Positions 30,292 to 37,342 of a stretch of 37,342 bases of DNA are shown here, piece by piece. The position numbers were made by a program, and so were the translations under genes. The DNA comes from Treponema bryantii NK4A124. GTDB taxonomy: Bacteria; Spirochaetota; Spirochaetia; Treponematales; Treponemataceae. The DNA is taken from contig NZ_ATWV01000020.1 of NCBI RefSeq assembly GCF_000421345.1, positions 1-37,342 on the forward strand, given 5' to 3'. Numbering within the stretch: the stretch's first letter is position 1; each line of letters starts with the position of its first letter. Below the pieces are notes generated by a model. The model made no database searches. It was not told where the DNA came from and saw only the letters and a program-made list of their open reading frames with translations.

Positions 30292-31870
30292 CTGGCACCT
30301 CCTGAACGGTTGTGTCATTATCCGGCTCGACCGGATAATCTATCTGCACTTTTGCAGTTTTCTTTTGTTTCATCTTAAAGATGATTCCCATAATCTGAAT
30401 TGCCAGCAGAGGCATCATAGCAACAAGTGCAATAACGCCAAAGGAGTCATTTCCGCCTTTACCGCTTGCCGCGGCTCCCAGAGTAAAGGAAAGTACAAAG
30501 GTAGAAGTAAGCGGGCCAGAAGCAACACCGCCAGAGTCAAAGGCAATGCCCGAAAAGAGAGAAGGGCAGAAAATCATGAGCAGCATTGCAATAACGTAGC
30601 CCGGAATCAGAATGTATCTGAGATTAAAGCCGGTAACAGCCCGCCACATTGAAAGTCCGATTGCAATTGCAGTTCCCACCGAAAGAAAAAGGAGCAGGGC
30701 CTTGCGTTTGATTGTACCGCCGCTTACATGCTCTACCTGTTCGCTGAGAACCCATACGGCAGGCTCTGCACAGACAATAATTGCCCCAAGAGCCAGCCCC
30801 GTGCCAATCAAAAGTGCATACCAGATGCCGCCCCGGTTTACAGCAAGCTCACCAAGCTTTTGCCCCAGAGCTGCTCCAGCCTGAGAAAAGCCGCCGTTTA
30901 CTCCAATCAGAAATACCGTAAGGCCAATAAATGCATAAACAAAACCGATTATGATTCTGATAACCTGACGCTTTGTCATTTTTAGAAGCAGCAGCTGAAA
31001 GATGATGAAAAGACCGAAAAGTGGAGCAATGGAAATCATGGCCTCCCTGAAAACGTGACCGGCTACATTACCAAATGGTGAGAAAACCTGAGATAAAAAT
31101 CCGCCTGTAATTAAAGAGCCTGCCTCTGCCGCCATTTCGCCAGCTTCACCCAGTTCTTTCATGGCTCCAGCTGAGGATGAAAATGCGCCGCCGCTTTTCA
31201 AAACAATTGCATAAATCAGAGCTGCCATTACAGGGCCAACCGAACATACTCCTGTAAGGCCAAAGCTGTTGTCGTTATCATCACGAACGGAAGAAACTCC
31301 CAGACCCAGTGCCATAATAAAAGGAACCGTCATAGGTCCTGTAGTTGCACCACCCGAATCAAAAGCAATTCCAATAAAGCTGTCTGGTGTAAAAAAGCTG
31401 ACTGCAAAAAGCAGGGCATAAGCAATAAAAAAAGTCCATTTTATTGAAAGGTTCAGCACAGTGCGCAGAAGTCCCAGCATAATGAAAAGTCCCACGCCGC
31501 CGGCAATTACAAAGGTAATGCTGATTTTTTTTACAAAAGGAAAAAGGCTGCGCACCTGGTCTCCAAAAACCTGAATGTCCGGTTCAGCAGCAGTAACAAT
31601 AAAACCGATTATAAAGGCCACTCCAAGCAGCAAGACCAAAGAGCGCTTTTTCGTAAGCTCGGCTCCGCAGCGTTCACCCATAGGCTGAATACCCAGATCA
31701 ACTCCAAGTAAAAAAATTGTGAGTCCGATAATAAGCAAAAGCCCGCCGGCGACAAAGCGTGCGAGCATGATTTTTTCGAGGGGAACAAAAGTAAAACCCA
31801 GAAACAGCACAATTGCCATTACCGGCAATACGGAAACGGCCGTCTCCTTTAATTTATTCAGAATGTTCAA
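30281..31870 (-). CDS. DUF1538 membrane protein, putative transporter
   Basis: A 529-residue protein with about 12 hydrophobic segments, starting at TTG (GGGGG 9 nt upstream). Two homologous halves each carry a GIAFDSGG signature followed by (T/S)GP and a hydrophobic run (near residues 170 and 435), typical of DUF1538. The substrate is unknown; the family often accompanies P-II-like proteins. The 3' end overlaps the P-II-like gene by 11 nt. The C-terminal DYPVEPDNDT is encoded by an RPE palindrome. Confidence 0.8.
   Translation of the reverse strand: MNILNKLKETAVSVLPVMAIVLFLGFTFVPLEKIMLARFVAGGLLLIIGLTIFLLGVDLGIQPMGERCGAELTKKRSLVLLLGVAFIIGFIVTAAEPDIQVFGDQVRSLFPFVKKISITFVIAGGVGLFIMLGLLRTVLNLSIKWTFFIAYALLFAVSFFTPDSFIGIAFDSGGATTGPMTVPFIMALGLGVSSVRDDNDNSFGLTGVCSVGPVMAALIYAIVLKSGGAFSSSAGAMKELGEAGEMAAEAGSLITGGFLSQVFSPFGNVAGHVFREAMISIAPLFGLFIIFQLLLLKMTKRQVIRIIIGFVYAFIGLTVFLIGVNGGFSQAGAALGQKLGELAVNRGGIWYALLIGTGLALGAIIVCAEPAVWVLSEQVEHVSGGTIKRKALLLFLSVGTAIAIGLSMWRAVTGFNLRYILIPGYVIAMLLMIFCPSLFSGIAFDSGGVASGPLTSTFVLSFTLGAAASGKGGNDSFGVIALVAMMPLLAIQIMGIIFKMKQKKTAKVQIDYPVEPDNDTTVQEVPDEL
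30313..30342 (+). repeat. RPE-type palindrome in DUF1538 gene end
   Basis: TGTCAT-TATCCGG-CTCGA-CCGGATA-ATCTA; the stem is a perfect 9 bp (ATTATCCGG/CCGGATAAT) whose sequence differs from other copies while still pairing. Confidence 0.85.
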
Positions 31871-31910
31871 TTAGCAAAGCCCCCTGTTGTCCTGTTACCA
31901 TGTCATTCTG

Positions 31911-32405
31911 TTATGCATCAGCAAAGGTTTTTCCGTCATCAAGAGTAACCTGAAGTTTGGTGTATTCACAGTGGAAGTCATTCTTAAGACGGTCCAGGTA
32001 ACGCTTGCTTTCCCATTTGCACATAGGAAGGTCGTGGAGAAGATAGTTACCGCAGGCTTCCGGACGGGTTGCCGGAACTTCGTTCTGAGTAAGAATCCAT
32101 TCAAGACAGCGGATTGTAAGCTGGCGCATATCTTCTACAGAATATTTACCAAGCATGATGATGTACATACCGGTAAGACAGCCCATAGGTCCAACGTATA
32201 CAACATCATCCTTTACTTCAGAATTACGGAACCAGGTAGCCATAAGATGTTCCATACTGTGAATGGCCCCAGGCCCCATAGCAGGCTCTTTGTTTGGCTC
32301 GGTAATGCGAAGGTCGTAAGTTGTAAAGCCTTTGTCTTCGCGTGAAATATAAATACCGGGTTTTAAGTGTGTATGATCGATTGTAAAACTCTGAACTACT
32401 TCCAT
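31911..32405 (-). CDS. luxS: S-ribosylhomocysteine lyase
   Basis: 164 residues from ATG at 32405 with AGGAG. It has the metal ligands HSMEH (first His pair) and a Cys in ACGNYLLHD, and the catalytic GPMGCLTGMY. It cleaves S-ribosylhomocysteine to homocysteine and the AI-2 precursor DPD. MtnN, which makes its substrate, is encoded immediately upstream, so the pair completes the S-adenosylhomocysteine recycling route. An RPE palindrome lies between the two genes. Confidence 0.95.
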   Translation of the reverse strand: MEVVQSFTIDHTHLKPGIYISREDKGFTTYDLRITEPNKEPAMGPGAIHSMEHLMATWFRNSEVKDDVVYVGPMGCLTGMYIIMLGKYSVEDMRQLTIRCLEWILTQNEVPATRPEACGNYLLHDLPMCKWESKRYLDRLKNDFHCEYTKLQVTLDDGKTFADA

Positions 32406-32440
32406 ATTAAATCTCCTGTCGTCATTGATTTGTGACAATG

Positions 32441-32470
32441 TGTCATTGTCGGGCTTGACCCGACAATCTA
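32441..32470 (+). repeat. RPE-type palindrome between mtnN and luxS
   Basis: TGTCAT-TGTCGGG-CTTGA-CCCGACA-ATCTA, perfect 9-bp stem with the consensus loop. Its last bases form the TAG stop codon of mtnN on the minus strand. Confidence 0.9.
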
Positions 32471-33154
32471 TATCTCCTTTATTACTTCCAGTAAAAAGTT
32501 ACTGCTCAGCTTAGCGGCAGTTTCTTCAGAATAGGTTTCTTTTACAGTATCATCAGCCGCATCAGACATACAGCGGATAATCACAAAAGGAACCTTGTTT
32601 GCATAACAGGTATGAGCGATTGCACAGCCTTCCATTTCTACGCACTGAGGCTGAAAGTTGTTGATGATAAAAGCTTTTTTTTCACCGCCGGAAATAAACT
32701 GGTCTCCTGAAGCTATACGGCCTTTTACAATTTTCAAATCATGGAAATCAGTTTTTTCAAAAGCAGACATAGCGGCTGCTACTAAATCAGAATCTGCGGG
32801 GAAGGCTTCCGGCATACCAGGAACCTGACCAGGCTTGTAGCCAAAGAAGGTAGTATCAAAATCATGATAAACAGCTTCTGTTGAAACAACAAAATCATAA
32901 ATCTTAAGCCCCTGACCAACAGCACCTGCAATACCAGTATTTATGATTTTAGAAACATTAAAATTCAGGATAAGCAGTTGAGTACAAAGAGCAGCATTTA
33001 CTTTGCCAATGCCGCATTTTACAATTACTACTTCCTTATCAAACAGTTTGCCTTTGTAAAAAGTCAGATTATTAAGATTGATTTTTTCTTTAGCAGACAT
33101 GTGAGAGAAGAGAACTTCAACTTCACTGTCCATTGCACCAATAATACCAATCAT
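32468..33154 (-). CDS. mtnN: methylthioadenosine/S-adenosylhomocysteine nucleosidase
   Basis: 228 residues. It has the glycine-rich MIGIIGAMDSEVEVL, the INTGIAGAVGQGL nucleotide site, the catalytic ASGDQFISGG, VEMEGCAIAHTCY and the base in IIRCMSDAADD. It releases adenine from S-adenosylhomocysteine (giving LuxS its substrate) and from methylthioadenosine. Its ATG overlaps the preceding stop by 4 nt, with GGAGG inside that gene's last codons. Confidence 0.95.
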   Translation of the reverse strand: MIGIIGAMDSEVEVLFSHMSAKEKINLNNLTFYKGKLFDKEVVIVKCGIGKVNAALCTQLLILNFNVSKIINTGIAGAVGQGLKIYDFVVSTEAVYHDFDTTFFGYKPGQVPGMPEAFPADSDLVAAAMSAFEKTDFHDLKIVKGRIASGDQFISGGEKKAFIINNFQPQCVEMEGCAIAHTCYANKVPFVIIRCMSDAADDTVKETYSEETAAKLSSNFLLEVIKEI

Positions 33155-33546
33155 TTTTTCAAAGCCTCCTTCTGGGCTTCCTTGTAGCGTTTTGAATAAT
33201 GACCAAGAACTTCGGTAGAAAGCTTTTCTGAAAGATTGAATTTTTCAATTACAAAATTTGCACAGGCTTTGTAAATCATAAAGCCAAGGAAAAGGCCGCC
33301 AATAAAACTTACAATGGTACTGAACTGGAAAACAGTGCGGGCAAGTCCTTCTGGCAGCTGGAAAACTTTGAAAATCAGGAAAGAGAAAAGTACAAAAAGC
33401 AGAAGAATAACTGCAAGAGTTTCTACAATTTCAAAAATACTGCCAAAAAAGAGGAAGAGCCTTGAGTTGCGTTTTTTTGCGCGGAGGGCGAGCTCCTTTT
33501 TCTGGCGTTCAAGTCTCTCCTGTTTTTCTTCTTCTGTCATATCCAT
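33151..33546 (-). CDS. small membrane protein of unknown function
   Basis: 131 residues from ATG at 33546 (AGGAGG 7 nt upstream; the longer open frame is not supported). A charged, helical N-terminus (EEEKQERLERQKKELALRAKK) is followed by two membrane segments (about 30-58 and 69-95) and a basic C-terminus. No family is recognised. It begins 1 nt after lspA and overlaps mtnN by 4 nt. Confidence 0.7.
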   Translation of the reverse strand: MDMTEEEKQERLERQKKELALRAKKRNSRLFLFFGSIFEIVETLAVILLLFVLFSFLIFKVFQLPEGLARTVFQFSTIVSFIGGLFLGFMIYKACANFVIEKFNLSEKLSTEVLGHYSKRYKEAQKEALKK

Positions 33547-33547
33547 T

Positions 33548-34102
33548 TTATGCCTCCTGAGAATTCTGTGAATCCTGTGTTTTTTCTGATTTTGACTCTT
33601 TAACCGATGTAATGATGAAGGAAAGAACCAGCAGAATACCACAAACAACAACAGCAGAGTCTGCTACGTTGAAGGTAGGCCAGCGTTCCATTCCAAAAAG
33701 TCCGTAAAATTTTACGTCAATAAAATCAACTACACCTTCGGCGCGGAAAAAGCGGTCTATAAGGTTTCCAAGTCCGCCGCCAACAATTCCCATAATTGCC
33801 CAGCGCTGAAGCTTAGTCCAGGTATTGTTTCTGAAGTAGATTGCAACAACAATGCCGATTACGATAAGGGGAATCAGGGAGAAGAGGAAACGGCGGGCAG
33901 TTTCGGTCCAGGTGGCACCAACACTGAAGGCTACACCAGTATTTCGAACGTGAATGATTCTAAGAAAATCTCCGAAAAACTGAATTCCGATAGTATTACG
34001 TGAAATATTGCTTACAATTAATATTTTTGTAACCTGATCAAGGATAACTACAAGGATGGCCAGAGAAATAGGCCAGAGTTTTGCTTTTAATTCTTTATTC
34101 AT
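33548..34102 (-). CDS. lspA: lipoprotein signal peptidase II
   Basis: 184 residues with four membrane helices. The family motifs are present: DQVTK after helix 1, RNTGVAFS, GGGLGNLIDRFF with the first catalytic Asp region, VVDFIDVKF and FNVADSAVVVCG with the second catalytic Asp. It cleaves the signal peptide of prolipoproteins, relevant to the lipobox proteins in this window. ATG at 34102 lies 6 nt after a TATATT box (34114-34109) just past the NIF3 stop, suggesting an additional leaderless start within the operon. Confidence 0.93.
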   Translation of the reverse strand: MNKELKAKLWPISLAILVVILDQVTKILIVSNISRNTIGIQFFGDFLRIIHVRNTGVAFSVGATWTETARRFLFSLIPLIVIGIVVAIYFRNNTWTKLQRWAIMGIVGGGLGNLIDRFFRAEGVVDFIDVKFYGLFGMERWPTFNVADSAVVVCGILLVLSFIITSVKESKSEKTQDSQNSQEA

Positions 34103-34115
34103 ATATAGAATATAC

Positions 34116-34883
34116 TTATAAATTCGTAGGTAGGTCAATAAAGATAGTAGAAAGACCCAGTTCCTTTTCCACTTTTTCCTTGAGGAGGGAAACGCCCATA
34201 GTCTCTGTGCCGTAGTGGCCGCCGGAAATTACGTTGATTCCACATTCTTCTGCAAGGTGATACTGTTCGTGGGCAAATTCGCCGGTAATGTAGCAGTCGA
34301 GGCCGAGTTCAATAGCCTGGTCTACGTCGTCGCTGGCGCCGCCGGAAATAATTCCTACAGTAGTGATTTGAGCTTTTCCGAAGGCCAGGGCCCGCGGTGA
34401 GGTTTTTGTGATTTTTGAAAGGCGTGTGGCCAGGGCTTCTGCTGTAACAGGGGCAGGCAGTGAGCCGCAGGCTCCAATAGGCATTCCGCGCCAGTAACCA
34501 AAAGGCTGCACCTTTTGTAGACCGAGGGCGGCGGCCAGCCCGAAATTATTTCCATAAGGATTGTTTGCGTCGAGTGGAATGTGGTAGGCAATAAGGGCAA
34601 GATCATTTTTTATAAAGCTGGCTGCCCGCGTGTAAAAATTGCCGGTAAGTGTCTGGCAGTGGCCCCAGAAAAGTCCGTGGTGTACAACCAGAACCTGAGC
34701 GCCCGCTTCGGCAGCAGCGCGCGCAGTTGCCTCGCAGGCGTCTACTGCAAAGGCCACCTTAGTTACCTGCAGCGAATCCGGCGCGCTGTTCTGAATCTGA
34801 ATGCCGTTAAGTGAAGGGTCACCGGCAAAATCTTCTTTCTTAAGAAATGCATTAAAAAATGCGTCCAGCTCATTTAAGGTCAT
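34116..34883 (-). CDS. NIF3-family dinuclear metal protein
   Basis: 255 residues. The metal ligands are seen at VVHHGLFWG, AYHIPLDANNPYGNN and, at the C-terminal end, GEFAHEQYHLAEECGINVISGGHYGTETMG. NIF3/DUF34 proteins form hexameric toroids; the cellular reaction is still debated (annotated as GTP cyclohydrolase type 2-like). GGAGG precedes ATG, and the gene overlaps the upstream membrane gene by 14 nt. Confidence 0.9.
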   Translation of the reverse strand: MTLNELDAFFNAFLKKEDFAGDPSLNGIQIQNSAPDSLQVTKVAFAVDACEATARAAAEAGAQVLVVHHGLFWGHCQTLTGNFYTRAASFIKNDLALIAYHIPLDANNPYGNNFGLAAALGLQKVQPFGYWRGMPIGACGSLPAPVTAEALATRLSKITKTSPRALAFGKAQITTVGIISGGASDDVDQAIELGLDCYITGEFAHEQYHLAEECGINVISGGHYGTETMGVSLLKEKVEKELGLSTIFIDLPTNL

Positions 34884-35925
34884 TCAGTACCTCCACAGTT
34901 TTTGCAGCCAGCAGCTTAGGCGTTTTTAGTGTCTTGTCGCGGCTAAAGCCCAGAGCCATAGCCAGCAGCGGGTCTGTCTGTTCAATACAGCCGTAGCCCG
35001 AAGTTTTATATTCTTCAATATCAGAAAGCTTAAGTACGCCTGCAATAAGATCCGGATTTTTCTTAGCAAAATCATCAGCCGCAATATCAGCCATAAAATC
35101 AGTAATTAAAAGGATTTTTTTGTCAGCCCCGTAGCGTTCGCGCAGCAGGGGAATTAAAACTTCGTATTCCTGAGAAACGTTGTAAGAATAATATTCGCGC
35201 TGGGCTTCAAACTTCTGGCGGTTAATTGAACTCTGAATCACCATAACAAGGCGGCGCAAAATCTTTTTATCTGCAAAAGAATGGAGCCAGCGGCCATCAT
35301 CAGCAAAAAAATCGGCAGAAGAAATCTGTAGGCCTCTCAAAGCCAGCTGCTCAAGATATGGAAGGTAATTTACAGTGTCACCGCGTTTGTCTGGGGTAAA
35401 AAGAATGATGATGTTCTGTGCATCAGATGAATTGCTGTTATTATCAGCAGCTGAAGTATCTGGCCCAAACTCCCAGAGAGTAAGTGATTTTGAATCAAAA
35501 GGACCTGCCTTTTCAAAGCCGCTTCTAAAGCTTCCTTTATAGAAGCTTTGAGTTTTTGAAATTTTAAGAGTGCGGGCATTGCTTTCTACCGGGGCAAAAT
35601 AAATGGTAGCTGTCAGAGCCACAGCAGAAATTATGATTGTAAAAACAGCCCAGACCTTCATAAGGGCGCTGTAGTGGTCAACGTAGAGCCTCTCAATATA
35701 GCGGAAAATTGCATGGAAGTTGGAAAGCAGTACAAAGAGGGCAATTAAAAGTCCCAGGGTAGTAAAAGCATCAATTCCCCAGGCCAGAATCTGAAAAATT
35801 GCCACAATAAAGGTGAACGGTGCCAGCACAACCAGCGGATCCCGCCTCACATGATGCACAAAAAACACGCGCAGATTCGTAATAAAAAGCAGTACAAAAA
35901 CCAAAAGTTCACCGTAAAATTTCAT
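34870..35925 (-). CDS. membrane protein with C-terminal alpha/beta domain
   Basis: 351 residues. Four membrane helices (about 5-19, 30-48, 53-70, 90-112) precede an exported or cytosolic soluble domain of 240 residues. That domain has alternating strands and helices (AQNIIILFTPDKRGD, LRGLQISSADFF, KKILLITDFMADIAADDF, TPKLLAAKTVEVLNDL), which could be a hydrolase-like or PQQ-free Rossmann fold, but no nucleophile motif is apparent. It heads the NIF3-lspA-mtnN-luxS run and has a promoter ending 7 nt before ATG (leaderless). Confidence 0.65.
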   Translation of the reverse strand: MKFYGELLVFVLLFITNLRVFFVHHVRRDPLVVLAPFTFIVAIFQILAWGIDAFTTLGLLIALFVLLSNFHAIFRYIERLYVDHYSALMKVWAVFTIIISAVALTATIYFAPVESNARTLKISKTQSFYKGSFRSGFEKAGPFDSKSLTLWEFGPDTSAADNNSNSSDAQNIIILFTPDKRGDTVNYLPYLEQLALRGLQISSADFFADDGRWLHSFADKKILRRLVMVIQSSINRQKFEAQREYYSYNVSQEYEVLIPLLRERYGADKKILLITDFMADIAADDFAKKNPDLIAGVLKLSDIEEYKTSGYGCIEQTDPLLAMALGFSRDKTLKTPKLLAAKTVEVLNDLK

Positions 35926-35932
35926 GCCCTAA

Positions 35933-35961
35933 ATTATAATTGCGTAAGGCATTATTCGCAA
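35933..35961 (-). promoter_or_regulatory. leaderless-type promoter of the lspA-luxS run
   Basis: TTGCGA (35961-35956), a 17-bp spacer and TATAAT (35938-35933); the start codon ATG is at 35925, only 7 nt beyond the -10 box. No ribosome site fits in that gap. Confidence 0.7.
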
Positions 35962-35964
35962 GAC

Positions 35965-35994
35965 TTGACTACAAATCTTTTTCTATTTTAATAT
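35965..35994 (+). promoter_or_regulatory. promoter of the SPFH gene
   Basis: TTGACT (35965-35970), an 18-bp spacer and TAATAT (35989-35994), about 50 nt before the ATG at 36044. It is back to back with the leaderless promoter above. Confidence 0.65.
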
Positions 35995-36043
35995 CAGAAA
36001 AGAAGCCTTGAGGCCGAATAAAAAAGTTTATGGGAGTTGCCTT

Positions 36044-36964
36044 ATGAACAAAAAACTTATTAAAACTATCGTTGTAAGCCTTGTAGTTTTTCTCCTGGCT
36101 CTGATTCTCTGTCTTAATTCATGCTCAATCATTTCTCCAAACGAGCGCGGTGTAAAAGTTACACTGGGACAGGTTGAAGGTGATGTAATTCAGCCTGGTA
36201 TGAAGATGCATGCTCCATTTATTACCAGAATCAGAAAGTTCCGTCTTGAGCCAAAAACTTACGAAGTATCTTTCTCTTGTGGAAGCGATGGTGCCATTAC
36301 AAAGGATATGCAGACAGTAGGAAGTACTGTTGCCGTTCGCTATGTTTACGATGAAAACCGTATTATGGATATTGTTACCCGTTATCTCAATGATGCAGTA
36401 ATTCAGAGTGCTATGCGCGATAACGTAAAGGCTTCTCTTAAGGAAACTGTAGGTCAGTATTCAATTTATGACCTGGTTGAAAAGCAGAATGAGGTAACAG
36501 GTAAGGTTGCAGAAGCAATGCTTACCCGTATGGCCGATTATCCAATTGATATTTCTCAGACAACAATTACCAACTGGGACTGGTCTGATGATTTTGACAA
36601 GCAGATTAAAGAAACCGCCAACCGTGCTCAGGAAGTAAAAAAAGCCGAGCAGGATCTTAAGCTTGCAGAACAGAATGCCCAGAAGCAGGTAAAGGAAGCA
36701 GAGGCTAAAAAAGCTGCAATCGAGCAGGAAGCCGAAGCTGCCCTCATCAAGGCTCAGAAAGAAGCAGAGGCAAAGAAAGTAGAAGCCGATGCTCTTGCTT
36801 ACTACAACGCCAAGGTAGCTCAGAACTATCAGGTAGAAATTAAGCTTAAGGAACTCGAAATTGAACTTGAGCGTGCAAAAAAATGGGATGGCCGCCAGGT
36901 TCCGGTTTATGTTCCAATTACTGCGGCAGGAACTATTGTAGATTTACCGGCTGCAAAACAGTAA
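36044..36964 (+). CDS. SPFH/prohibitin-family protein
   Basis: 306 residues from ATG at 36044 with TGGGAG; an upstream TTG gives no ribosome site. An N-terminal hydrophobic helix ends in LCLNSC, which could be either a simple anchor or a lipobox (Cys27). The SPFH/Band-7 domain follows (about 30-190; PNERGVKVTLGQVEG, then VGSTVAVRYVYD). A long Ala/Lys/Glu/Gln-rich coiled coil (195-270) drives oligomerisation. Such proteins form membrane microdomain scaffolds, often controlling proteases. No partner is encoded next to it. Confidence 0.88.
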   Translation: MNKKLIKTIVVSLVVFLLALILCLNSCSIISPNERGVKVTLGQVEGDVIQPGMKMHAPFITRIRKFRLEPKTYEVSFSCGSDGAITKDMQTVGSTVAVRYVYDENRIMDIVTRYLNDAVIQSAMRDNVKASLKETVGQYSIYDLVEKQNEVTGKVAEAMLTRMADYPIDISQTTITNWDWSDDFDKQIKETANRAQEVKKAEQDLKLAEQNAQKQVKEAEAKKAAIEQEAEAALIKAQKEAEAKKVEADALAYYNAKVAQNYQVEIKLKELEIELERAKKWDGRQVPVYVPITAAGTIVDLPAAKQ

Positions 36965-36984
36965 AACTCTATTTGGGGGGCGTT

Positions 36985-37003
36985 ACGGGGGCTAAGCCTC
37001 CGT
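36985..37003. repeat. GC-rich hairpin after the SPFH gene
   Basis: ACGGGGGC-TAA-GCCTCCGT, an 8-bp stem with one wobble in an otherwise AT-rich region. There is no T-run, so its role as terminator is uncertain. The following sequence up to 37032 is also unusually GC-rich. Confidence 0.5.
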
Positions 37004-37032
37004 TGGGTGGGGTAGCGAGCAACGTAGTGAAC

Positions 37033-37060
37033 TGACCCCAGAAAGTTAGACACTTTTTGG
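37033..37060 (+). mobile_element. left end of an IS3-family insertion sequence
   Basis: TGACCCCAGAAAGTTAGACA followed by CTTTTTGG is the typical IS3-family terminal inverted repeat (TGA-CCCC-A...GTTAGACA). The transposase gene starts just inside it. The right end is beyond the window. Confidence 0.85.
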
Positions 37061-37070
37061 AGGTTAGGAA

Positions 37071-37342
37071 ATGGGATTTACGCTTCAACATCCGATTGAC
37101 TTGAGAGTAAAGGTTTTGGCAGAATACAAGGCAGGAGTTGTCGGTTACAAAACACTTGCAGTCAAATATGGGCTGCCGCGAGATACCGTAAGGTATTGGG
37201 TTTTGCAACAAAGAGACGGCAGAGGATTGCCTGTGGATACCAAAAACGAAAAAACTATCATTGATGAACAGAAGGATATTGAATACTACAAAACAGAAGC
37301 AGAATACTGGAAAGCCTACGCAAAGAAACTTGAAGCAATAAG
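37071..37342 (+). CDS. IS3-family transposase OrfA (partial)
   Basis: ATG at 37071 with GGAGG 7 nt upstream; the frame runs off the right edge after 90 codons. The helix-turn-helix is GYKTLAVKYGLPRDTVRYWV, followed by a leucine/lysine-rich helix (IEYYKTEAEYWKAYAKKLEAI) typical of the OrfA coiled coil. OrfB, with the DDE site, would follow by frameshift. Confidence 0.85.
   Translation, partial: MGFTLQHPIDLRVKVLAEYKAGVVGYKTLAVKYGLPRDTVRYWVLQQRDGRGLPVDTKNEKTIIDEQKDIEYYKTEAEYWKAYAKKLEAI

Noticed and set aside
36969-37211. 80-codon minus-strand frame at the right edge
   Set aside because: It lies opposite the IS3 OrfA gene and the IS terminus, which explain the sequence.

Overview
The window looks like chromosome of a gut- or rumen-type spirochaete, most likely Treponema. 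This is inferred from the low-to-moderate GC, the gene content (LuxS/MtnN, GGDEF/EAL proteins, a GH43 enzyme, an ECF transporter) and orphan C-terminal fragments of a style I associate with Treponema. No rRNA or CRISPR array is present.

Layout. (1) 1-12.4 kb is an AT-rich accessory island. It starts inside an IS66-type element. It then holds a ribbon-helix-helix (RHH) protein gene, a tight minus-strand operon of unknown genes (one with a SLOG-like nucleotide-binding domain) headed by a second RHH gene, and a junk-rich cassette zone (5.5-9.2 kb) of start-less C-terminal nuclease-like fragments, three repeat families and a pair of membrane-protein genes. It ends with an AlbA_2/ATPase-type regulator and a tyrosine integrase. 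The integrase lies directly against a tRNA-Met gene whose 3' half no longer pairs, which looks like the integration junction. (2) 12.5-24.7 kb is core chromosome: a diguanylate cyclase, an ECF transporter (EcfS-EcfA-EcfT, S component resembling TrpP), a small prepilin peptidase, a GH43 glycosidase under a LacI-type operator, a PfkB sugar kinase, a HAD nucleotidase, an EAL phosphodiesterase, a TrmJ-like methyltransferase and a second AlbA_2-type regulator. (3) 25-27.8 kb is a zinc/cadmium efflux operon (ArsR-family repressor plus P-type ATPase with a His-rich tail). (4) 27.8-36 kb is a GGDEF-EAL protein and a long minus-strand run: an unknown membrane protein, NIF3, LspA, a small membrane protein, MtnN, LuxS, a DUF1538 membrane protein and a tandem P-II-like protein. 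(5) An SPFH/prohibitin gene and the left end of an IS3-family element close the window.

The genes work in several modules. MtnN and LuxS form the S-adenosylhomocysteine detoxification/AI-2 route. Three genes act on cyclic-di-GMP. The DUF1538 protein and its P-II partner overlap and are probably a transporter with its own signalling protein. The metal operon is autoregulated through two adjacent TTGAA-N6-TTCAA operators.

The most unusual observations are: a dispersed ~30-bp palindrome family (TGTCAT-stem-CTTGA-stem-ATCTA) with compensating stem changes that enters coding sequence, including an in-frame insertion between the two halves of EcfA; a 68-bp structured repeat in three equal-length copies punctuating toxin-like cassettes; two RHH proteins sharing an ungapped 74-residue C-terminal module; and several genes whose -10 box lies only 6-7 nt before the start codon, implying leaderless mRNAs.
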